Origin: Deltaproteobacteria bacterium
GTDB taxonomy: Bacteria; Desulfobacterota; Desulfobacteria; Desulfobacterales; Desulfobacteraceae
Direction: 5' to 3'
Length of the DNA stretch: 60,937 nt
Assembly: GCA_027858995.1 (NCBI GenBank)
Contig: JAQIBP010000168.1
Location: 1-60,937 of the forward strand
Shown here: positions 55,819 to 60,937 of the stretch, in pieces
Numbering within the stretch: the first letter of the stretch is position 1
Layout: every line of letters starts with the position of its first letter
Translations under genes and position numbers: made by a program
The notes under the pieces: generated by a model
Databases searched by the model: none
The model's input: only the letters and a program-made list of their open reading frames with translations
What the model was told of the DNA's origin: nothing

Positions 55819-55835
55819 GAAATAAGGCAAAAACA

Positions 55836-56324
55836 ATGAATGACTTAATAAAAATATCAATTCTTACAGATACCAGAGAACAAGCCCCTTATTTATTTAA
55901 AAGGTGGAATATAAAAACCCAGGAAACCGGATTGACCACAGGTGATTATAGCCTACCAGGATTTGAAGATAAGGCAGCCATTGAGAGAAAAACCCTGGAT
56001 GACCTTATCGGTTGTCTGATGGGTAAAGACCGGGAACGATTTGAGAAGGAACTATCAAGGGCCAGGTCATTTGAATTATTTGCGGTGGTTGTTGAGGCGA
56101 ATTTATCAGACATTGCAAACGGTCAGTATCAATCAAACATGAAACCCACAGCAGCGTTACAGACCCTTGCAGCGTTCTTTATTAGATATAGGGTGCCTTT
56201 CTTATTTTGTTCTAATCGAGCTGGGGGAGAATATCAGGTTTATTCATTGCTCCAAAAATATATTCAGGAAATCGAAAAGCGTTTTAAACAATCTCAAAAA
56301 CATAATCAAGAGGTGATGGAATGA
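55836..56324 (+). CDS. ERCC4-type nuclease
   Basis: 162 residues. The XPF/ERCC4 nuclease core is present: DTREQAPY at the N-terminus, TTGDYSLPG, and the metal-binding IERKTLDDL. A helical end follows. These small nucleases are common in phages and integrative elements and may resolve branched DNA. SD is AATAAGGCAAAAACA. Confidence 0.85.
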   Translation: MNDLIKISILTDTREQAPYLFKRWNIKTQETGLTTGDYSLPGFEDKAAIERKTLDDLIGCLMGKDRERFEKELSRARSFELFAVVVEANLSDIANGQYQSNMKPTAALQTLAAFFIRYRVPFLFCSNRAGGEYQVYSLLQKYIQEIEKRFKQSQKHNQEVME

Positions 56325-56479
56325 GTGAGGAGCGGACAGGTAAGGCGAACGCTGGAGAGGTGCATGGATAGGGGCATACCGGGGGCAGGGTAAATGCTCC
56401 CATGACCAAGACCCAAAAGCGGGGAGTCAGTTCAGCTTTGTGGATATTAAGTTTTCCCTTTAAAAAAAAATGAGGACAT

Positions 56480-56794
56480 ATGAAATTTGCAAGAAAAACC
56501 AGGTTAGCAAGTAAACGAGAAGTCAACAGACTTGCCAGAGAATACAATATAACAGATCCTGGGGGCGAGGCATTGTTGCGAACATTTGCCTCTGCTTTCT
56601 CCCTTGAGATAAATTGTCAAGAACAAATTGATAAGGAGGGCCTCACGGTCGTGGACAGGTTTGAACAACTGAAGGCCCACCCATTACTTGCCACGCTCAG
56701 GGATGCCAGAAGCCAAAAGCTGGCAGCGCTCAAGGCAATGAACCTTGATTTTGAACCACTACATGATGGGCCTGGACGGCCAACCAGGAGGTAA
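56480..56794 (+). CDS. P27-type phage small terminase-like protein
   Basis: 104 residues. Typical P27 features: DPGGEALLRTFASAF, KEGLTVVDRFEQLKAHPLL, RDARSQKLAALKAMNLD, and the end DGPGRPTRR. Small terminases recognise packaging sites for the large subunit. No large terminase follows here, which would let the protein redirect a helper's packaging, as seen in some satellites. The start follows an A-rich stretch with AATGAGGACAT. The 155 bp before it (56325-56479) show no gene. Confidence 0.75.
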   Translation: MKFARKTRLASKREVNRLAREYNITDPGGEALLRTFASAFSLEINCQEQIDKEGLTVVDRFEQLKAHPLLATLRDARSQKLAALKAMNLDFEPLHDGPGRPTRR

Positions 56795-56796
56795 AC

Positions 56797-57036
56797 ATGC
56801 CAACAACACGAAAACGTCAACGACGAACGGCAAAAGCCTTAAAACCATGGGAATATGCCTTTTTAACCGGCGATGATTCTGAGATCCTGCCCGATACCAG
56901 AGACGCTGCCAGGCTTAAAATTTTAAAGACAGATCCTGAAGGGTGGCTGTTATTCGGTGACAGGACGGCCAGCCAGCTATTGAAAGACTTTCCAGAGTAT
57001 AATTGGAAGCAATTAAAAGAGAATCAAAGAAAATAG
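56797..57036 (+). CDS. small phage-type protein of unknown function
   Basis: 79 residues, basic N-terminus (TTRKRQRRTAKALKPWEYAF), acidic middle. It starts 2 bp after the small terminase stop behind AGGAGGTAAAC, so it is coupled. The family is unknown to me. Confidence 0.6.
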   Translation: MPTTRKRQRRTAKALKPWEYAFLTGDDSEILPDTRDAARLKILKTDPEGWLLFGDRTASQLLKDFPEYNWKQLKENQRK

Positions 57037-57093
57037 GCGAATATTAAAGAAAATGCTTGAAAATCTATATATATTGATTTATAGTGAAGTAAA

Positions 57094-57135
57094 AAGACCC
57101 CACAACTGGGGCAGAAGACCCCACAACTGGGGCAG
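57094..57135. repeat. tandem 21-bp repeat with hairpin
   Basis: Two identical units, AAGACCCCACAACTGGGGCA plus G, lie head to tail. Each can fold as CCCCA-CAAC-TGGGG. A further CTGCGATCAG duplicate follows (from about 57142). The surrounding 57037-57332 has no convincing gene, so these are probably non-coding structures such as binding sites or an RNA element ahead of the capsid gene. Confidence 0.6.
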
Positions 57136-57332
57136 AAAAGATGCTGCGATCAGCAAAAACGGTTCTGCGATCAGAGCCAAAAAAGCCGCAGGAGATGCGC
57201 AAACGAAGGAAATCAGACAAGGCGATCCTTGCAAAAAAAAGACCTTACCGAGGCGAAGTCGGGACGACTCCCGCATTTTACGAAACATTAAGTTTATAAA
57301 CAACGATTTAAAAAATCATAGAGGTATATATC

Positions 57333-58670
57333 ATGAATAAAGATGAAAAATTGGCAAAAATGCAGGGCGAATACAGGACAAAACTTGCCAGGCTGAAAGA
57401 GTTGAAAAACCTGGAAACCAGATCCTCAAACCAGGAAACCGAAATGGATACCCTGCTGACAGATATGGAAACCCTGGGAAAAGATATTGACAGGCAGCAC
57501 AAGGCGGTTGAGATTGAAAATGAGGCGCTGTTTGATGAAGGCGGAGACGGTGAAGGAGACGGTCAAGAAGATCGAGAGGGGATAGAATCAAACGGTTACG
57601 AGATGAGATCCCCTGGGAGCAAAAAAAATTTCCGTTCTTTATTTGGGAAAGAGCCAATAAATGATTATCGGTGGAACGATCAGGACACGGATTATTTTTC
57701 CGCTGTATTTGCTGGCCGGTTTCATCCTAATTTAACAACCCGGTCAATGGTGGAAGAAATAGCCAGTGATGGTGGTTTTTTGGTCCCAACAGAAACAAGT
57801 GAAACCATTCATAATGTTGCATTGGAAAATGAAATTATTCTCCCTAACGCATTTGTCATGCCAATGAAGACCAATGAAAAAAACATACCCGGTTTGAATA
57901 TCGGGGATCATAGCAGCAATCTCTTCGGTGGTTTTACTGCTTCCTATAAACCGGAAGCCGGAACCCTTGACGAAGCAAACCCCAAAGCAAGATTAATGAC
58001 TTTGAATGCTAAAAAATTGACTGGTTTTTTGAAAATGTCCCGGGAATGGTTTGACGACGTCCCAGGGGGCGGAAACCAGGTTGCTGAAATTTGCGGAAAA
58101 GGTCTTGCATGGTATAGGGATAAATCCTTCTTGAAAGGCACAGGTTCCGGGGAACCCATGGGAATCATAAACAGCGATTGTCTGGTAACTGTGGATGCGG
58201 AAAGCGGCCAGAATGCTGATACTCTCATCTATGAGAACTTGATCAATATGATGGCAAGAATGTTTGCAGGCAGCTTTTCGAATTCTGTTTGGGTTTGTCA
58301 TCAAACTTGCATTCCACAGCTTTTGACCTTGTCGGTAGCTGTCGGAGTTGCTGGAAGTCATATCCCTGTCATGACAAAGGGAAAAGATGGTGGTTTTGAG
58401 ATCCTAACAAGGCCGGTTATCTTCACAGAAAAAACGGAAAGCTTGGGCAACAAAGGCGATATCATGCTTTGTGATTTTGCTCAGTATGTTGTCGGTTTAA
58501 GGGAAGAATTGAGACTTGAATATTCTCCCCATGTTTATTTTACCACGGACCAGATTGCAGCTCGTTTGATTGCCAGGCATGATGGCATGCCATTGTGGGA
58601 TAAAGCCTTGACTCTTGAAGATGGAGCCACAACGGTTTCACCTTTTGTCACATTGGCAGAGAGAGCCTAA
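57333..58670 (+). CDS. HK97-family phage major capsid protein
   Basis: 445 residues. An N-terminal coiled-coil delta/scaffold-like region (about 1-110: LAKMQGEYRTKLARLKELKN and acidic EGDGQEDREG) is followed by the HK97 capsid fold. That part includes SDGGFLVPTETSETI, SREWFDD, KGTGSGEPMGIIN and the C-terminal RHDGMPLWDKAL. The N-domain length suggests it carries its own scaffold. No protease gene is seen. The start ATG follows AGAGGTATATATC. Confidence 0.88.
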   Translation: MNKDEKLAKMQGEYRTKLARLKELKNLETRSSNQETEMDTLLTDMETLGKDIDRQHKAVEIENEALFDEGGDGEGDGQEDREGIESNGYEMRSPGSKKNFRSLFGKEPINDYRWNDQDTDYFSAVFAGRFHPNLTTRSMVEEIASDGGFLVPTETSETIHNVALENEIILPNAFVMPMKTNEKNIPGLNIGDHSSNLFGGFTASYKPEAGTLDEANPKARLMTLNAKKLTGFLKMSREWFDDVPGGGNQVAEICGKGLAWYRDKSFLKGTGSGEPMGIINSDCLVTVDAESGQNADTLIYENLINMMARMFAGSFSNSVWVCHQTCIPQLLTLSVAVGVAGSHIPVMTKGKDGGFEILTRPVIFTEKTESLGNKGDIMLCDFAQYVVGLREELRLEYSPHVYFTTDQIAARLIARHDGMPLWDKALTLEDGATTVSPFVTLAERA

Positions 58671-58725
58671 TTTTAAACCAAAGGGAGAGGTTTGCGCTTC
58701 TCCCTTTTAAAAAAGGATTTTAAAT

Positions 58726-59055
58726 ATGGCTATTTCAATAACCAGTCCCCAGGCGCAAGTAGGCTACATAATCAATGCAACGTCAGCAGATGCAAGTGGA
58801 ACCGAAACACTATTGGCCGGAATTTCAGGACAAAGAATAAAAATAAGGCATATCAGTATGCACAATCTAACAGTAGGCGTTTTGTCTTTTACCTTGTCAG
58901 GTGCCGCTGCTTTGATAGGTCCTGTCAGTATTGGCGGCAATAGTTCTCTTAGATGGGATTTTAATCCTGCCATGGTGCTTGCATTCGGTCAGGATCTTGA
59001 AATCACAGCAGACGCCGGGAATATTCTAATTTTTGTTCAAGGTGCAATCAATTAA
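58726..59055 (+). CDS. probable phage structural protein
   Basis: 109 residues, beta-rich, few charged residues (MAISITSPQAQVGYIINATS, then GVLSFTLSGAAALIGP). Position directly after the capsid suggests a decoration or head-completion protein. SD is AAAAGGATTTTAAAT. I do not recognise the family. Confidence 0.55.
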   Translation: MAISITSPQAQVGYIINATSADASGTETLLAGISGQRIKIRHISMHNLTVGVLSFTLSGAAALIGPVSIGGNSSLRWDFNPAMVLAFGQDLEITADAGNILIFVQGAIN

Positions 59056-59074
59056 ATAAAAAAAGAGGTATAAA

Positions 59075-59545
59075 ATGGAATTATCAGAAAAATATAAATT
59101 TGTCCCATTACTTATCAGTGCCGATATTAACGCCGGTGTTGATCTTGATTCAATTAATATGTCACATTTTCATTCTGCAACATTTGTTTTAATTTTTGGC
59201 GCTGATTTATCCGGGGATGCAATTTTAACCCTTAATTCAGCGGTCACAGATGGCGCAAAAACCACAGCAGAAACCTTTTCATATCGGTATGGAAGTGCGG
59301 CTACAAAAAGCGCTACAGCGGACACATTAACGGACAGGGCAACGTCAGCAGCTTTAACCTTGACAGGCACAACATTTTTATCACGGATGTTGATTTGTGA
59401 AATAGACAGCGATTCAATGACAGCAGAACAGCCTTTTTTAACAGGTTCATTGTCAGCAGCGGCAAGCGCTGGAACATGTAATGCCTTTGCTATTTTGACA
59501 CCACGATATCCGGGTCATGCCGTGGCAAGTGCAATCCCGGCATAA
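59075..59545 (+). CDS. probable phage structural protein
   Basis: 156 residues, Ala/Thr/Ser-rich and beta-like, with a stretch of repeats (TDGAKTTAETFSYRYGSAAT). It starts 19 bp after the previous gene behind AAAAGAGGTATAAA. It is probably part of the same capsid-associated group. Confidence 0.55.
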   Translation: MELSEKYKFVPLLISADINAGVDLDSINMSHFHSATFVLIFGADLSGDAILTLNSAVTDGAKTTAETFSYRYGSAATKSATADTLTDRATSAALTLTGTTFLSRMLICEIDSDSMTAEQPFLTGSLSAAASAGTCNAFAILTPRYPGHAVASAIPA

Positions 59546-59710
59546 CAGTTTCTTGCCGGGTTTCATCGGCCAGGCTAGGGACCCCAGTATGAAAAATGTT
59601 GGGGATAAGGGCCTTAAACCAGCCCGAAGATTAAGATGTCAATGGAACCGGTCTGCTTTTCGCAATAATGCGGGAATGTGGGCCGGTTCAACTTCAAAGG
59701 AGTGAAAAAT

Positions 59711-59899
59711 ATGTTTTGTCCTATCTGTATTAATAATTCAAAATTAAAAATAATCGACAGCAAGCCGAATGGAAAGTTTTCCAGAATTAGGCAGTATAAA
59801 TGTCCTGCCTGCGATTATCAAAATTTAACGACAGAAAATATGGAAGTCTCAAAAAAAGATCAAAACCAACTACTTTTTAACCCCTCAAAAACAGGGTAA
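59711..59899 (+). CDS. zinc-ribbon protein
   Basis: 62 residues. Four zinc ligands: CPIC at residues 3-6 and CPAC at about 34-37, with IRQYKCPACDYQNLTTE between. It resembles an NrdR-type N-terminal zinc ribbon or a phage Ogr-like activator, but without the rest of NrdR. It starts behind AAGGAGTGAAAAAT. It may regulate element genes. Confidence 0.65.
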   Translation: MFCPICINNSKLKIIDSKPNGKFSRIRQYKCPACDYQNLTTENMEVSKKDQNQLLFNPSKTG

Positions 59900-60004
59900 A
59901 CACTTACACTATCAAGCCTTTTGGCATTTTGAAATCAAGGGGTTGTCCACCATGTTTATTTTGGTTACGAATATACCCGTTGAGAGATCCCCAGGGAACC
60001 CACC

Positions 60005-60268
60005 ATGGCGCATACCGGCGCCGGAACTGCGACTGTTACCAGGGCGCTTGCAGAGAATATCAATGAGGCTGCGTTACCACAGGATAAAATTAATCCAAAG
60101 TCATTACAAAATAAAGTTAGTTATGCAGAAAATGACAAATCTATTATCTTAAATTCAGACAATAAACCAGAACCAAAACAAGAACCGTCATTACAAGACA
60201 AAACAATTTATGGATTAAATAAAAAACAAAAACAAAAGGAGGTTATGCCGGGTTTTTTATTTTTTTAA
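60005..60268 (+). CDS. uncertain ORF, possibly phage-derived
   Basis: 87 residues, starts MAHTGAGTATVTRALAENIN, then a Lys/Gln/Asn-rich tail (KPEPKQEPSLQDK). AGGGA lies eight bases upstream. Composition changes after about residue 25, so it may be the truncated start of a larger gene. Confidence 0.35.
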   Translation: MAHTGAGTATVTRALAENINEAALPQDKINPKSLQNKVSYAENDKSIILNSDNKPEPKQEPSLQDKTIYGLNKKQKQKEVMPGFLFF

Positions 60269-60473
60269 TTCTTGACACCTTTTTTTAAATTTGCAAAAGT
60301 GAAATATCCTAAAATCATAGACGGTGAGCCAGGCCGTAAAACTGGTTTTTTTATTTGTATGAAAAGATTCAAAATAAATTTGGGGTATGGTGCCGGGAAC
60401 TGGAAACAGCCGGAAAAGTTTTTTATGAACTTTAGGACACCTAAGCCCCATTAATTTTTTGGGAGGTAAGACA

Positions 60474-60788
60474 ATGAAAAAGATTATCGACAGCAAAAGG
60501 TACGACACAGAGACAGCCGAGCAGATCCATGGATGGGACAATGGGATCTATGGCAATGATTTTAAATCCTGTAAAGAAACGCTTTACAAGACAAAGAACG
60601 GAGCTTATTTCCTGTATGGATCAGGTGGGCCAATGTCAAAATATGCGGAGCCTTGTGGCAATAATAACGTGGGCGGTAGTTCTGATATCATCCCCATGGA
60701 TGCAGAAGAGGCTTTTCAATGGTTATGTGACCATGGCGGAGAAGATGCAGCAGAAGTGGAATTTCCGGAAATGATCCACGAGGCTTAA
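60474..60788 (+). CDS. conserved hypothetical protein of mobile elements
   Basis: 104 residues from the ATG at 60474 (MKKIIDSKRYD), with GGGAGGTAAGACA upstream; an ATG at 60459 is less likely. Recognisable conserved pattern: KRYDTETAEQIHGWDNG, then LYKTKNGAYFLYGSGGPMSK, then EEAFQWLCDHGG. It is found in many genomes next to phage or integrative genes; function unknown. Aromatic-rich beta hairpins resemble a small binding domain. The last 150 bp of the window hold nothing recognisable. Confidence 0.7.
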   Translation: MKKIIDSKRYDTETAEQIHGWDNGIYGNDFKSCKETLYKTKNGAYFLYGSGGPMSKYAEPCGNNNVGGSSDIIPMDAEEAFQWLCDHGGEDAAEVEFPEMIHEA

Positions 60789-60937
60789 ATAATTCATGAA
60801 GGGTTTCTTTGATCCGGAGAGGCCCTTCACATTAAAAAGCTGGTAGTATTACCTTGTTCCACAACTATTTACATGTATCGATAATCGATGCATTGCAGGG
60901 TAGAGCTTATTTCTTCGATGAACCCACGGTATATGTT

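Larger units (their letters stand above)
51668..60937 (+). mobile_element. integrated satellite-like or defective-prophage element (left part)
   Basis: Left boundary at the tRNA-Leu fragment; the right boundary is outside the window. All genes face right. Gene order: integrase, unknown, AlpA-like regulator, DnaB-N/RepA-like ATPase, repeat array, ERCC4 nuclease, P27-type small terminase, unknown, HK97 capsid, small probable structural genes, zinc ribbon, and a conserved hypothetical. There is no large terminase, portal, protease or tail gene in 9 kb. Such a set fits a phage satellite or an eroded prophage. Confidence 0.7.

Noticed and set aside
57053-57340. Frame covering the tandem hairpin repeats
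   Set aside because: It encodes the repeated peptide RPHNWGR and then a low-complexity basic tail; no SD and it overlaps the capsid start.
59517-59705. Small frame after the structural genes
   Set aside because: Overlaps the previous gene end and lacks an SD or coherent composition; the zinc-ribbon gene following it has a clear SD.

Overview
The window looks like the chromosome of an anaerobic sulfate-reducing deltaproteobacterium of the Desulfobacteraceae type. The best evidence is a canonical DsrC (36890-37207, C-terminal cysteines C93 and C104) followed by a siroheme-decarboxylase-type Lrp/NirD protein. A PxxKW cysteine-rich protein, a very long fused 2-hydroxyacyl-CoA dehydratase activase, an Mla outer-membrane lipid system and several large PAS hybrid histidine kinases fit the same picture. 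The DNA is AT-rich. Assignment below family level is not possible from the sequence alone.

Layout. (1) 1-4.7 kb: a tyrosine-recombinase integrase gene (123-860 plus 4336-4488) has been split exactly at its HxLRH motif by a recombinase-in-trio (RIT) element carrying three tandem tyrosine recombinases and two nested pairs of terminal inverted repeats. An intact tRNA-Arg(ACG) follows. (2) 4.7-9.2 kb: small housekeeping and accessory genes (flavin reductase, rhomboid protease, DUF3820, YheU, HU, SEC-C, MaoC hydratase) with decayed fragments of HU and response-regulator genes. (3) 9.2-26.3 kb: a signalling block of three giant PAS/hybrid histidine kinases, a REC-GGDEF diguanylate cyclase and a REC-HD-GYP phosphodiesterase, so c-di-GMP synthesis and degradation are encoded side by side. 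It is interrupted at 17.9-22.0 kb by a second, diverged recombinase trio with two accessory DNA-binding-type genes. (4) 26.6-50.9 kb: core chromosome with MarR, TruA, a CLC protein, an aminotransferase, PxxKW, KdsD, phosphofructokinase, an LppC-like lipoprotein, MiaA, DsrC, siroheme decarboxylase, nitrilase, MlaEFD-MlaA, CoA-dehydratase activase, ComEC and MurA. Several short palindromic or MITE-like repeats lie between genes. (5) 51.67 kb to the window end: an integrated element whose left end is a 3' fragment of tRNA-Leu(UAA), with that tRNA's terminator still on the chromosomal side. It carries an integrase, an unknown gene, an AlpA-like regulator behind inverted repeats, a DnaB-N/RepA-like ATPase, an array of TTTGACC repeats, an ERCC4 nuclease, a P27-type small terminase, an HK97 capsid and small probable structural genes. 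No large terminase, portal or tail gene is visible, so it resembles a phage satellite or an eroded prophage.

How the genes work together. Each kinase has its own receiver. The kinase at 13077-16319 overlaps the diguanylate cyclase by 4 bp and ends in an Hpt domain, which suggests a phosphorelay into c-di-GMP production. DsrC carries sulfur for dissimilatory sulfite reduction, and the adjacent Ahb-type protein belongs to the siroheme-to-haem branch used by sulfate reducers. MurA, KdsD, MlaA-F and the LppC-like lipoprotein are cell-envelope functions. The most unusual content is the pair of unrelated recombinase trios 15 kb apart, one of them sitting inside the active-site motif of another recombinase, and the capsid-bearing element at the right end.
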